DNA of 64,000 nucleotides from Mycolicibacterium litorale (GCA_002007745.1 CP019882.1:3534001-3598000), one strand, 5' to 3'; counted from the first letter of the stretch, positions 37,502 to 47,189 are shown. Notes: generated from the sequence alone by a model not told the origin. Program-made: numbers and translations.

Positions 37502-38370
37502 AGCAGGTCCGTGATGGTCTTGAGGCCGGCCTCGTACAGCACCCCGGGAAGCATGCCGCCGTCGATCTCGATCGTGGTGCCGTTGATGAAATCGGCTGCG
37601 CCACTGCACAGAAACACCGCCGCGCGCCCCACTTCGGCGGGCTCTCCGGCTCGATGCAGGGGCACGTCGCGGAAGTACTTCTCCCCACCCGGATCGTCCT
37701 TGGGCAACACGAACGATTTGAAGTTATCGGTCATCGTGGGACCCAGGGCCAAACAGTTGACCCGGGCATGCGGACCCCATTCCTGCGCCAGCGACCGGGT
37801 GAGGTGGTTGAGGCCGGACTTGGCGGCGCCGTAGGACACCAGGGTTGGCGATCCGGCCGGATGTCCGGCGCCGCTGGAGATGTTGATGATCGAGCCGGTG
37901 CCGTCCTGCTCGCGCATCTGCCGGAACACCCGGATGGCGAACCACAGTGGGCTGATCAGATTCATCTGGATCGCGAAGGCGTGGAAGAGCACGGTGCGCT
38001 CGTAGTCGTCGGCCGCGGCCGGTGCGCCCTGGATGCGCGCCACCAGTTCGGGGACGTCCTCGACGTGTGGGGTCGGCACGGTGCCGCCGGCGTTGTTGAC
38101 CAGGATGTCGATCCGGCCGTAGTCGGCGACGACACCGGTGACGAAGTCGTCGATGGCGCGGAAGTCGCCCTGGTCGCAGACCCGCTGTGCGGACCTGGCC
38201 AGCCAGTCCGGGTGGTCGGCCACGCCGGGGATGGCGTCGAGGGGGCCGCGCGAACAGCCGATCACGGTGGCTCCGGCCCGCAGGAGTTCGTGGGCGATGC
38301 CGAGCCCGACACCGCGGCTGGTGCCGGTGACCACGGCGACTTTGCCGTCCAACGCCTGCGCACTGCCCAC
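37498..38370 (-). CDS. Short-chain dehydrogenase/reductase
   Basis: A 290-aa SDR with cofactor motif VTGTSRGVGLGIA, NNAGG, and Ser/Tyr/Lys active site (NISSGAGHP...YGAAKSG), ending in the usual NGTTIEIDGGM. I choose the GTG at 38370, 9 nt after GAGAGG; an ATG at 38403 would add 11 residues but overlaps the repeat region between the divergent genes. It couples by GTGA to the DapB-like gene and faces the thiolase-like gene. Confidence 0.88.
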   Translation of the reverse strand: MGSAQALDGKVAVVTGTSRGVGLGIAHELLRAGATVIGCSRGPLDAIPGVADHPDWLARSAQRVCDQGDFRAIDDFVTGVVADYGRIDILVNNAGGTVPTPHVEDVPELVARIQGAPAAADDYERTVLFHAFAIQMNLISPLWFAIRVFRQMREQDGTGSIINISSGAGHPAGSPTLVSYGAAKSGLNHLTRSLAQEWGPHARVNCLALGPTMTDNFKSFVLPKDDPGGEKYFRDVPLHRAGEPAEVGRAAVFLCSGAADFINGTTIEIDGGMLPGVLYEAGLKTITDLL

Positions 38371-38402
38371 TGTGAGCAACCTCTCCCGAGTGCCGATTTT
38401 CA

Positions 38403-38432
38403 TTAAGCGCTCAATATGATTACATGCTCAAT
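38403..38432. promoter_or_regulatory. Palindrome and direct repeats in divergent SDR/thiolase promoter region
   Basis: TTAAGCGCTCAA at 38403-38414 is a palindrome with one mismatched pair, and GCTCAAT occurs at 38409-38415 and again at 38426-38432. The AT-rich stretch between divergent catabolic genes is a natural regulator binding region. Confidence 0.4.
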
Positions 38433-38464
38433 GTTCTTGGGCAATGACGACGAAGGGCAGCGGC

Positions 38465-39669
38465 ATGGGTCTTCGCGGAGAGGCCGCGATCGTCGGCTAT
38501 ACCGAGCTTCCGTCGGTCAAGCGGCCGTCCGGGCCGCCTGAGTTCAACCTCGAGCAGTGGGCCCGGCTGGCGGCGGCCACGCTCGCGGATGCGGGTTTGT
38601 CGGCATCCGACGTCGACGGTATCTGCACCACGTACCTGCAGGAATCACAGATCTTCGTACCGTCGACCGTCATCGAATACCTCGGTGTGAAAGCCAATTT
38701 CGCCGAGATGGTCGACCTCGGCGGGGCGAGCGCGGCCGCCATGGTGTGGCGCGCCGCGGCGGCGATCGAACTGGGATTGTGCAACGCGGTGCTGTGCGTC
38801 ATCCCCGGAACACCGATCACCCCGGTTACCGAGAAGCGGCCGCCGGACTTCGGCGACATGCTCTACTTCGGGGCGTCGAGCAACCGGTACGGCTCACCGC
38901 AAGCCGAGTTCGAGATCCCGTACGGCAATCTCGGACAGAACGGCCCCTACGGCCAGGTGGCGACCTTGTACGCCGCCACCTACGGCTACGACGAACGGGC
39001 CATGGCCAAGATCAGCGTCGACCAACGGGTCAATGCCAACCACACCCCCGGGGCCATTTTCCACGACGTCCCGATCACCGTCGACGACGTGCTCAACAGC
39101 CCGGTCATCGCCGCACCCCTGCACATGCTGGAGATCGTCATGCCGGTGATGGGCGGGGCCGCGGTCCTGGTGACCAATGCCGACCTGGCCCGGCGCTCGG
39201 CCAACCGGCCGGTGTGGGTCAAGGGTTTCGGCGAGCGGGTGCCCTACAAGACGCCGACCTACGCCCGGGACCTGCTGCAGACCCGATGATCAGGGCCGCC
39301 CAGTCGGCGTTCTCGATGGCCGGCCTGACGCCGGCCGACATGGACATGGTGTCGATCTATGACTGCTACACCATCACCGCGCTGCTGAGCCTGGAGGACG
39401 CCGGTTTCTGTCAGAAGGGCAAGGGATTGCAGTTCGTCGCCGAGCACGATCTGACCTACGGCGGTGACTTTCCGATGAACACCGCCGGTGGCCAGCTCGG
39501 GTACGGCCAGGCCGGAACGGCCGGCGGCATGCATCACGTGTGCGACGCGACGCGGCAGATCATGGGACGGTCCGGGACCACCCAGGTACCCGACTGCAAC
39601 CGTGCCTTCGTCTCCGGCAACGGCGGCATCCTGTCCGAACAAACCACTCTCGTGCTGGAAGGTGACTAG
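38465..39669 (+). pseudogene. Thiolase-like lipid-transfer/retro-aldolase protein, single-base frameshift
   Basis: A thiolase-superfamily protein of the SCP-x/Ltp type (non-decarboxylating thiolases and steroid side-chain aldolases). First frame: MGLRGEAAIVGYTELPS to DLLQT; second: PMIRAAQSAFSMAGLTPADMDM to ILSEQTTLVLEGD. One missing C in ACCCG at 39282-39285 separates them; corrected length about 401 aa. The C-terminal AFVSGNGG block is the usual one. Start 38465 has AAGGG at good spacing; ATG 38444 is the alternative. The next gene is its DUF35 partner, 2 bp away. Confidence 0.82.
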
Positions 39670-39671
39670 TC

Positions 39672-40082
39672 ATGGGTGACTTCGCCAGGCCGATGCCGAT
39701 CCCGACACCCACCGCCAAGCCGTTCTGGGATGCACTGGCCGAACACCGGATCCGGATCCAGTACTCCCCGTCATCGGATCGCTACGTGTTCTACCCCCGC
39801 GTGCTGGCACCGGGCACGCTGGCCGATGACCTGCAGTGGCGGGAGATCTCCGGAGCGGGGTCGCTGTACACCTACACCGTGGCCTACCGGGCGGTGGCGC
39901 CGCATTTCGCAGCGGACGTGCCGCAGCTGCTGGCGGTGGTGCAGTGGGACGAAGGACCGCGGTTCTCCACCGAGATCGTCAATGCCGAAGCCCATGAATT
40001 GTCGGTCGGTATGCGGGTGCGGCCGGTGTTCTGCGATTACCCCGACGACGGGGTGACGATGTTGCGTTACGAGCCGGCCTGA
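39672..40082 (+). CDS. DUF35/OB-fold acyl-CoA-associated protein
   Basis: A 136-aa OB-fold partner protein. DUF35 proteins pair with thiolase-like enzymes (for example ChsH2 with Ltp2). PTPTAKPFWDALAEHRIRIQY and GSLYTYTVAYRAV are family-typical. The usual four-cysteine zinc ribbon is absent: the position reads QYSPSSDRYVFYPR, with no cysteines. The gene starts right after the thiolase-like stop, so they are probably coupled and form a complex. Confidence 0.87.
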   Translation: MGDFARPMPIPTPTAKPFWDALAEHRIRIQYSPSSDRYVFYPRVLAPGTLADDLQWREISGAGSLYTYTVAYRAVAPHFAADVPQLLAVVQWDEGPRFSTEIVNAEAHELSVGMRVRPVFCDYPDDGVTMLRYEPA

Positions 40083-40083
40083 C

Positions 40084-40553
40084 TCAGCCGACTGTGGCGC
40101 CCTCGTCGGCGCCCTGCACTGCGTGGACGTTGTTGAACCGCAGACACACCGTGGTCCCGAGCTGGGAGGTGTCGATGGTGAGGTCGTCGGACAGCGCCCG
40201 CATCAACGGGATGCCGCGTCCACGCACCCTGCTCTGCGTGGCCGGACTCGGCTCACGCCAGCAACCCTGGTCGGCGATGGTGACGGTGAGCGTGGGCCCG
40301 TCACGGACGGCTTCGACGTCGATGGTGCCGACGCCGCCGTTCTTCAGATAGGCGAATTCGGCAGCGTTGGCCAGCGCCTCATTGACGGCGAGCACGATAT
40401 CGCTGAACCGGACAGCGTCAATGTCCCCTGTCGCACGCAACCAGGCGGCGACATCGTCGCGAATCCTGGCTGCGTTGTGGGCGTCGGCGACGACGTCTTG
40501 GCAGATGAAACGGTCACCGGCGGCGGGCGACGTGGGTAACTCGGTGTCGTCAT
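40084..40553 (-). pseudogene. RsbW-like anti-sigma factor/histidine-kinase-type ATPase, start-proximal frameshift
   Basis: A small GHKL ATPase of the anti-sigma type: VRFSDIVLAVNEALANAAEFAY (N box), TIADQGCW (G1) and RGRGIPLMRAL (G2). The obvious ATG at 40553 (MT) is out of frame with the body, but the body frame reads DTELPTSPAAGDRFICQDVV just downstream. One missing G after ATGACG (about 40548) would join MT to DTELPTSP and give 156 aa. Downstream of the STAS gene in the same direction, matching RsbV-RsbW order. Confidence 0.75.
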
Positions 40554-40587
40554 GGCAAATGTCGTATACCCAACTTCCCGTGATTAC

Positions 40588-40986
40588 TCACCCCAGTGCG
40601 GCGCGCGCCTCTTCCAATGTGGCATACAGACCGACGATATCGGCCAAACCCACGAGCTTGAGCGGCCGGCTTGTGGCGGGGCCACTGGCCACGACGCCGA
40701 AACCGATCTCGGCGGAGGCTTTGTCACGAGCGGCGACCAGAACGCCCATGCCCGCCGAGGCCAGGAAATCGACATCGGTGAGGTCGACGATGATGGCCGT
40801 CGGGTTCTTCTGCAACGAGGTGGCGATGCTCTCCTCGAGTTGCGGAGAGGTCAGCATGTCGACCACGCCGGCAGCGGAGATGACGGCCGTCCGACCGAAC
40901 CACTCCTCGTTGATCACGCAACCCGTGTTGGCAGCGGTAGTCGTGCCTGTGGGGGCAGCGGCTTGTTCGTCCAAGATCCACCTCAC
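40588..40986 (-). CDS. STAS-domain anti-anti-sigma factor (RsbV-like)
   Basis: A 132-aa STAS protein. The phosphorylation-site region is VDLTDVDFLASAGMGVLVAA, the serine being the likely target of the RsbW-like kinase; the rest follows the STAS fold. A GTG at 40986 starts the frame, but a TTG four codons on has GAGGTG at better spacing, so the N-terminus is uncertain. Dephosphorylated forms of such proteins sequester the anti-sigma factor and free a stress sigma factor. Confidence 0.88.
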   Translation of the reverse strand: MRWILDEQAAAPTGTTTAANTGCVINEEWFGRTAVISAAGVVDMLTSPQLEESIATSLQKNPTAIIVDLTDVDFLASAGMGVLVAARDKASAEIGFGVVASGPATSRPLKLVGLADIVGLYATLEEARAALG

Positions 40987-41135
40987 TAGCGCGCGCCCAG
41001 ACGGCGCGCCTTGGGGTTACGTCATGCATGCAAGGCTGCAGTCTGAACCTGGCAAGAATCTACTATCAGGTCTGCGCCGATTTGCTTGCGACGCGGGTAT
41101 CACGCCCGAAAATCACCCGACGCGACCCCTTCAGG

Positions 41136-42455
41136 CTAACCTACTCCGTCCCCAGAGGTGGGATCGGCGGTTAGCGCGAGCAAGGCCACGTCGTCGTCGG
41201 GCTGCAGGGCGTTGACCAGCTCGGCAAGTTCCGGCACGAGCTGGGTGGCAGGCATTCCGACCCGCTCGGAAAGGAAAAGCCGCAGCGCCGATTCACCGAA
41301 CGTGGTGACGCCGTCCGGGCGGGCTTCCACCACGCCGTCGGTGTAGAGCAGCAGAGTCTGCCCGGGCGTCAGCAACATTTCGCACGCCTCGAAGTTGGCG
41401 TCGGGGACGGCTCCGATCAACATCCCGCCCGACGACCGGACCGGGCGCACGGTCCGGCTCGCGCTGTCGAGCAGCAAGGCGGGCAGGTGACCGCCGGTGG
41501 CCAGCGTCACCTGGAATCCGCCACCGGCGGGTTGCACGGCCAGCTTGCCGAACAGGACCGTGCAGAACCGCCGTTCGGTGGGGTCGGCGATCAGCGCGGT
41601 GTTGAGCTCGTAGAGCCCGTCGGTGGGGTCGTCGTGGTGCAGGGCCGCCGCCCGCAGGGTGTGCCGCACCAGCGCGGTGACCGCCGCCGCGGCGGCACCG
41701 TGCCCCTCGACGTCGCCGAGGAAGAACCCCCACCTGTCGGTGCCCAGGCCGAAGACGTCGTAGAAGTCGCCGCCGACCTGCCCCGCAGCCGCCGGGTGGT
41801 AGTGCGCGGCCATCGACATCCCCGGGATGTCCGGCAGCGCCGGCGGCAGCAGCGCGCGCTGCAAGACCGTCGCGTAGTCCTCCACCGTGGCGCGATCTCG
41901 TTCGGCGGTATCCCGCAGCTCTCGTTCGGCGCGGACGGTGGTCAGTGCCGACAGTCGCAACTCGAGCGCGTTGATGACGAGCGCGGCGAGATCCACCAGC
42001 GTGGCCAGTTGCCCGTCGGTGACATCACCGGGCTTGGTGTCCAGGACGCTGACGGTGCCCAACTGGTGACCGTCGGCGGTAGTGATCGGTGCGGCGGCGT
42101 AGAACCGGATGCCGACGTGCCCGCTGAAGTGCACGTGGTTGGCGACGTAGGGGTCGGCGGCAGTGTCGCGCACCACGTAGGTCCTGCTGTCGCGAATCGC
42201 CAAGGTACACAGCCCGGAATCGCGCGGGATCTCACTGACACCTTCCACACCGTGGATGGCTTTGAACCAGATGCGGCGGTCGTCGACGAACGTGATCGCG
42301 CCTATCGGCCGGTCCAGCGAGCGAGCCGCGAGCCGGGCGATGCGGTCGAACGCCTCGTCGCGTGGGGTATTCAGGATCGCGTAGCGATCCAGGGCCCGCA
42401 GGCGCTCGGCCTCGACGTCGTCGGCCGAGCGCGCAGAAAACTGAGTGGTCACCAT
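41136..42455 (-). CDS. GAF-PP2C (RsbU/SpoIIE-type) phosphatase
   Basis: A 439-aa serine phosphatase: N-terminal GAF domain (about 20-180; RDSGLCTLAIRDSRTYVV) and C-terminal SpoIIE/PP2C domain with metal aspartates in GQVGGDFYDVF, LGDVEGHGAAA, YTDGVVEARPDG and DDDVALLAL. It should dephosphorylate the neighbouring STAS protein in response to a GAF signal. GGAAAGCC precedes the ATG. 149 bp separate it from the STAS gene; I see nothing decisive in that gap. Confidence 0.93.
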   Translation of the reverse strand: MVTTQFSARSADDVEAERLRALDRYAILNTPRDEAFDRIARLAARSLDRPIGAITFVDDRRIWFKAIHGVEGVSEIPRDSGLCTLAIRDSRTYVVRDTAADPYVANHVHFSGHVGIRFYAAAPITTADGHQLGTVSVLDTKPGDVTDGQLATLVDLAALVINALELRLSALTTVRAERELRDTAERDRATVEDYATVLQRALLPPALPDIPGMSMAAHYHPAAAGQVGGDFYDVFGLGTDRWGFFLGDVEGHGAAAAAVTALVRHTLRAAALHHDDPTDGLYELNTALIADPTERRFCTVLFGKLAVQPAGGGFQVTLATGGHLPALLLDSASRTVRPVRSSGGMLIGAVPDANFEACEMLLTPGQTLLLYTDGVVEARPDGVTTFGESALRLFLSERVGMPATQLVPELAELVNALQPDDDVALLALTADPTSGDGVG

Positions 42456-42650
42456 GGCTTTCCGCCGTTGAGCTTGGTTGGCCGCACCTCCGCGCTGCTG
42501 GAAGGGCTTGGAGCCGATTCGCCGTTTCGGGCGAGACAGGCCAACCCTACCCGCGGCGAGTTCTTCGCGCCCAAACCGACAAATCGCAGCAATAGTTCGG
42601 GGTAAATCCCACCATTTCGTCGATCTCGACGACTCGGCCCGCCCGATTCC

Positions 42651-42663
42651 TATGCTGAATCGA
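42651..42663 (+). promoter_or_regulatory. Candidate leaderless promoter of P450 gene
   Basis: TATGCT at 42651-42656 lies 7 nt before the ATG at 42663, so transcription would begin at the start codon. The -35 is not convincing. Confidence 0.4.
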
Positions 42664-44028
42664 TGACCGACACGTCAACGCTGCCGCCCGGTCCCCGCTG
42701 CCGCCCGCCGTGCAGGCGGCGATGATGTTGCGCTACTGGCCCCGGTTCGTGGCCGCCTGCCGGCGCCGTTACGGCGACGTCTTCACCCTGCGGATACCCC
42801 AGGTCGGCGCCTTGGTCTACCTCGACGACCCGGATGCCATCAAGACGGTATTCGCCGGGGATGCCGCCACTTACCATGCCGGCGAAGCGAATTCGATCCT
42901 CACTGGTCTGCTCGGCCCGGCCTCGGTGTTGGTGGTCGACGAGGAGGTGCACAGGGATCGCCGCCGGTTGATGTTGGAGCCGTTCCACCGGGATGCGGTC
43001 GCACGCCAAACCGCACTGATGGCGGAGATCGCCGCGGCCAACATCGCCACGTGGCCGGTGGGCACATCATTCGCGGTGGCACCGAGGATGTCGGAGATCA
43101 CTTTGGACGTGATCCTGCGGACCGTCATCGGCGCCAGCGACCCCGCCCGGCTGGCCGCGCTGCGTGAGGTGATGCCCCGGCTGCTGAATCTCTCGACGTT
43201 CCAGCTCTTCGCCATCGGAACGCCCCGACTGCAACGGCGCTGGCCGTGGCGCGGGGTTCGTCGCCGAATCGCTGACGCCGACCGACTGTTGTACGCCGAG
43301 ATCGCCGAGCGCCGCGCCGACCCCAACTGGCCACCCGTACCGACGCACTGGCCATGCTGCTGCGCGCCGCCGACCAAGACGGCCGCCGAATGACCGACGC
43401 CGAGCTGCGCGACCAGCTGATGACCCTGCTGGTCGCCGGGCATGACACCACCGCCACCGGGCTGTCCTGGGCACTCGAGCGACTCACCCGCCATCCGGAG
43501 ATCCTGACCAAAGCCGTGCAGGCCGCGCAGGCCAGCGCCGCCGGCGACCCCGAGGGCGACGACTACCTGGATGCGGTGGCCAAGGAGACGTTGCGCAACC
43601 GGCCGGTGGTGTTCGACGTCGGCCGCATCCTGACCCGACCGGTGGAGATCGCCGGCTATCGACTACCGGCCGGTGTCCTGGTGGCGCCGGGCGTCGGGTT
43701 GGTGCATTCCGATGACCGGATCTACCCGGATGCGCAACGTTTCGACCCGGATCGGATGGTCGGGGCGACGTTGAGTCCGACCACGTGGCTGCCGTTCGGC
43801 GGCGGCGCCCGGCGCTGTCTGGGCGCGACGTTCGCGATGGCCGAGATGCGGGTGGTGTTGCGGGAGGTGCTGTGCCGGGTGGAGTTGGTCGCCACCGATG
43901 CCCCCGCCGAACGCCAGAAGGTCAAGCACGTGATCCTCATCCCGCATCGCGGTGCCCGGATCACGCTGGCCCGGCACCTCACCGCGCGGCCGACGGCCGC
44001 CGTCGGGCGGTCCGGCTCGGCTCAGTGA
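42663..44028 (+). pseudogene. Cytochrome P450, two single-base frameshifts
   Basis: Three frames join into one P450 of about 455 aa. Frame 1 gives MTDTSTLPPGPR; one missing G at about 42697 leads to LPPAVQAAMMLRYWPRF; one missing C at about 43327 (AACTGG for AACCTGG) leads to LATRTDALAMLLRAADQDG. The intact parts hold the I-helix AGHDTTAT, K-helix ExxR (KETLRNR) and heme motif FGGGARRCLGATFA with the cysteine ligand. Redox partners are not adjacent. It overlaps the convergent CobW gene by 7 bp. Confidence 0.85.
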
Positions 44029-45167
44029 CGGCTGTGCGTCACCGACCAGGCCGGCAGCGGGTCGGGGTAGGTCACCCATTCGGCGGGGCCGGCGGCCATT
44101 TCGGTGTCGCTCAGCAGGGCTGACGCCAAGAGCGTTCGCACGCGGCTCTTTTCGAGGCGGACACCGATGAACACGATCTCCTGACCGGGCTCGATGTCGG
44201 TGCCCGACCACAACTGGGCCGGCTCGATGACCAGGTTTGGCCCGGCCTGCGACCAGATAGCGGCGATCGTGGGTCGTGTCGCGATCCAGCAGAAACCCTT
44301 GCTGCGCAACAGCCCTCGGACCTGATCGAGAGCGGCGGCCAGGCGCTGCGGGTGAAACGGGCGCTGCGCGCGGAAGGTGAGACTGCCGATGCCGTACTCC
44401 TCGGTCTCCGGGGTGTGCCCGTTGGCGATCTCCTCGTCCCAGCCGGGGGCTTGGGCGGCCAGATCGGGATCGAACAGGCCGGTCTCCAGAACCGTCTCCA
44501 AGGCGACGACGCCGTTCGTGGTGCGCTCGATGCGCGCGGTCGGATTGAGGCGCCGGACAACCGTTTCCACGGTTGCCGTCGCTTGCGCGCTGACCAGGTC
44601 GGTCTTGTTGAGCAGGATGACGTCGGCGAATTCGACCTGGTCCACCAGCAGGTCAGAGATGTTGCGGCCGTCGCCGTCGGCGACGGCGAGATCCCGTTCG
44701 GTCAGGGCCTCGCCGCGGGCGAGCTCGGGCAGGAACGTCGACGCATCGACGACCGTCACCAGCGTGTCCAACCGGGCGACGCTGCTCAGCGTGAAGCCGT
44801 CGTCGAACTCCCAGCCGAAGGTGGCGGCCACCGGCATCGGTTCAGAGATGCCGGTGGATTCGATGACGATCTGATCGAAGCGCTGCTGGCGGGCCAGGTC
44901 GGCGACCGCGGTGACGAGGTCTTCGCGCAAGGTGCAACAGATGCAGCCGTTGGTGAGTTCGACGAGCTTCTCCTCGGTGCGGTCCAGGTGACCTTGGCCG
45001 GCGATCAGCGCGGCGTCGATGTTGACCTCGCTCATGTCGTTGACGATCACGGCCACTCGGCGGCCCTCGCGGTTGGCCAGGATGTGGTTGAGCAGGGTGG
45101 TTTTCCCGGCCCCGAGGAAGCCGGACAGCACGGTGACGGGGATGGGTTCAGCAGCGGGAGCAGACAT
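44022..45167 (-). CDS. CobW/COG0523 GTPase, probable zinc chaperone
   Basis: A 381-aa G3E GTPase: Walker [13 protein letters not shown], metal-binding CxCC motif ([11 protein letters not shown]), NKTDL guanine-specificity motif, and C-terminal CobW_C domain. COG0523 proteins deliver metals, in many cases zinc under starvation. A Zur-like box lies 10 bp upstream of the ATG at 45167, which strongly supports the zinc role. No Shine-Dalgarno is evident. Confidence 0.93.
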   Translation of the reverse strand: MSAPAAEPIPVTVLSGFLGAGKTTLLNHILANREGRRVAVIVNDMSEVNIDAALIAGQGHLDRTEEKLVELTNGCICCTLREDLVTAVADLARQQRFDQIVIESTGISEPMPVAATFGWEFDDGFTLSSVARLDTLVTVVDASTFLPELARGEALTERDLAVADGDGRNISDLLVDQVEFADVILLNKTDLVSAQATATVETVVRRLNPTARIERTTNGVVALETVLETGLFDPDLAAQAPGWDEEIANGHTPETEEYGIGSLTFRAQRPFHPQRLAAALDQVRGLLRSKGFCWIATRPTIAAIWSQAGPNLVIEPAQLWSGTDIEPGQEIVFIGVRLEKSRVRTLLASALLSDTEMAAGPAEWVTYPDPLPAWSVTHSRH

Positions 45168-45172
45168 GAGCG

Positions 45173-45195
45173 TTAATGATAATGATTTTCAATAA
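45173..45195 (-). promoter_or_regulatory. Zur-like box before CobW gene
   Basis: TGATAATGATTTTCA (45177-45191) is an inverted repeat TGAtAAT-g-ATTtTCA inside an AT-rich stretch, unlike the surrounding GC-rich DNA. It matches the general form of Zur/Fur-family boxes seen before zinc-starvation genes. Confidence 0.7.
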
Positions 45196-45215
45196 GTCCG
45201 CCAGTTCGGGCGCGC

Positions 45216-46583
45216 TCAGGCTGGCGTCGCACCTCCCAGCGCGCTGATCACCTCGGCGGCGGCCCGCTCCCCGGAGAGCACGGCGCCGTCCATGTAGCCC
45301 ATCGACCTCGTCGCGGTTTCGGCGCCGGCCCAGTGCATCGGCCCGACCGCCGCGCGCAGCGCCGGCCCGAAATTGGTCCAGGTGTTCGGCGGCAGGAACG
45401 CCCCGTAGCAGCCACGGGTCCATTGCTCGTCGGCCCAGACTTTCTCGACGTAGAGGTCCGGGTGGGCAGCGCGCGACCCGAACATGGTGGCGAAGCAGCC
45501 GACGACGGCCTGCCGCCGGGCGGCCTGATCGAGGCGGCCGTAACGGCGGGCCTGGTTGCCTTCGAGGAAACCCAGCAGCACGCCGGGGCTACCCGACGGC
45601 GGGGTGTTGTCGAAGAAGACTTTCACCGGGCCGGTGATGCTCACCCCCTGCCCGGACAGCCCGTCGGCGCGCCAGAACGGTTCGCCGTAGACGGCCATGC
45701 ATTTGATCACCGAGCCGTTGGGCATGCGCTGGGTGAGCAGGTCGCGGTCGGCGGGCAACCCCGGGTCGTAGGCGAGCCGCCCGGCCAGCGCCGGACTGGT
45801 CGCCACGATCACCCGCTTGGCCCGCACCGCGCTGGCGTCGGTACGGACCTCGGCGCCGTCCGGGCGCCATCCGATGGCGTGCACCGGCGCGTCGAGCCGG
45901 ACCACGTCGCCCAGCTCGGTGGCCAGCGCCAGCGCGATGCGCTGGGAGCCGCCGACGATCCGGCTCTGCTGAGCGCCTCCCCGCGTCGAGATGAGCCGTT
46001 GCAGACCGTTGTTGGCGCCGGCGTAGGTGAGGAAGTGCAGCAGCGACAGATCCGCGGCATCGGCGGCCCACACCGCCTCACAGGCCAAGCCGATGAAGGC
46101 CCGGCCCCCGGGTGCGGACGTGGCGCCGCGTCCAGGAGGCGACGGTCTGGGCGTCCCAGTCGAGTGCCTTGCGTGCGGTCCACGGTGCGGCGGGGTCGAC
46201 CCGGCGCGCCATCCATTCCAGCCGGCTCAGCGCCACCTGGAGATCGACGAGTTCGTGCACTCCCGCCTTCGGGATCTCACCGCTGTAGCGACGGACGCGC
46301 CCGCCCTGCTCCCAGAGCTTGGCGCCGTCGTCGTGGGTGTCGAAGGTCGTCAGGCCCAGCTCGCCGACCAGGTCCAGGATGCGGTCCTGGCCGGGCCCGA
46401 CCCACTGCCCACCGACTTCGACGACGGCGTCGCCGTGCTCAGGCCCCAGATCGTGGTTGAGGGTGCGGCCACCGACCCGGTCGCGGGCCTCCAGACGTCC
46501 ACACCGGCGCGACGGAGGGTGCGCGCCGCCATCAGACCGGCCAGGCCGGCGCCGACCACCACGACATCGGCGGTGTCACTCAT
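45216..46583 (-). pseudogene. Flavin amine oxidase, one deletion and one insertion frameshift
   Basis: A monoamine/putrescine-oxidase-like flavoenzyme of about 455 aa. N-terminal VVVVGAGLAGLMAARTL binds FAD; a missing C at about 46494 (GTCTGGAG for GTCCTGGAG) is needed to reach LEARDRVGGRTLNHDLG; an extra G in the run at 46105-46109 must be removed to continue RTRGRAFIGLACEAVWAA. The C-terminal WAGAETATRSMGYMDGAVLSG is the flavin-attachment region. Divergent from the HxlR gene. The Zur-like box lies 3' of it. Confidence 0.82.
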
Positions 46584-46640
46584 GCGGTCCGCCTTTGCCT
46601 GGTTGCCTGCCAACGTCTTTCGCGCGCCTAAACTTGCATC

Positions 46641-47150
46641 ATGCCACTTGGACGGGATTACGACGGGCAGGACTGCGCGCTGGCCCGTGCGCTGAGCATT
46701 CTCGGGGAACGGTGGACCATGCTCATCGTCCGGGACGCCTTTCACGGACTGACCCGCTACGACGAATTCCACCGCAGCCTCGGGGTCGCGACGAACGTGC
46801 TCAGCGCCCGGTTGCAGAAGCTGGTCGACTACGGCGTGCTGGAACGCACCGGCCCGCGCGGCGCCTACCACCTGACCCAGAAGGGCCGCGGCCTGTTTCC
46901 GGTGCTGGTGACGCTGATGGCCTGGGCGGATCGTCACGAACCCGGACCGAACGGGCCGGAGGTCTCCATCCGCCACGTCGGGTGCGGCCACGACGCCGGG
47001 GGCGCGCTCCGCTGTGAGCACTGCGGTGACCCGATCGAACTGGCCGACCTGCGAGTCATCCCGACCCAGGAGACGGTCGGCCCCGATGGCGAGCCGGTGA
47101 CTCTCACGCCGCCCCAACTCGCGGCCTGGGGCGGTCGCCCGCCACACTGA
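46641..47150 (+). CDS. HxlR family transcriptional regulator with Cys-rich C-terminus
   Basis: A 169-aa winged-helix regulator. QDCALARALSILGERWTMLIVRDAF and LQKLVDYGVLERTG are typical HxlR features; the cysteine near the N-terminus is common in redox/aldehyde-sensing members. The C-terminal extension has CGHDAGGALRCEHCG, a possible metal site. A -10-like TAAACT 7 nt before the ATG suggests a leaderless mRNA. It is divergent from the amine oxidase, 57 bp apart, and may control it. Confidence 0.88.
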   Translation: MPLGRDYDGQDCALARALSILGERWTMLIVRDAFHGLTRYDEFHRSLGVATNVLSARLQKLVDYGVLERTGPRGAYHLTQKGRGLFPVLVTLMAWADRHEPGPNGPEVSIRHVGCGHDAGGALRCEHCGDPIELADLRVIPTQETVGPDGEPVTLTPPQLAAWGGRPPH

Positions 47151-47161
47151 GCCTTCCGCTG

Positions 47162-47189
47162 CTTGCGTCATGCAAGTAAGATCCGGTCG
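47162..47189 (+). promoter_or_regulatory. Inverted repeat abutting leaderless promoter of hydrolase
   Basis: CTTGC-GTCAT-GCAAG (47162-47176) directly precedes the -10 TAAGAT (47177-47182), which ends 7 nt from the GTG start at 47189. The repeat covers the -10/-35 spacer, suggesting repressor control. Confidence 0.5.

Noticed and set aside
43327..43393. Programmed frameshift in the P450 gene
   Set aside because: No slippery heptamer or downstream stem was visible, and the same one-base break occurs in many unrelated genes, so a consensus error is simpler.
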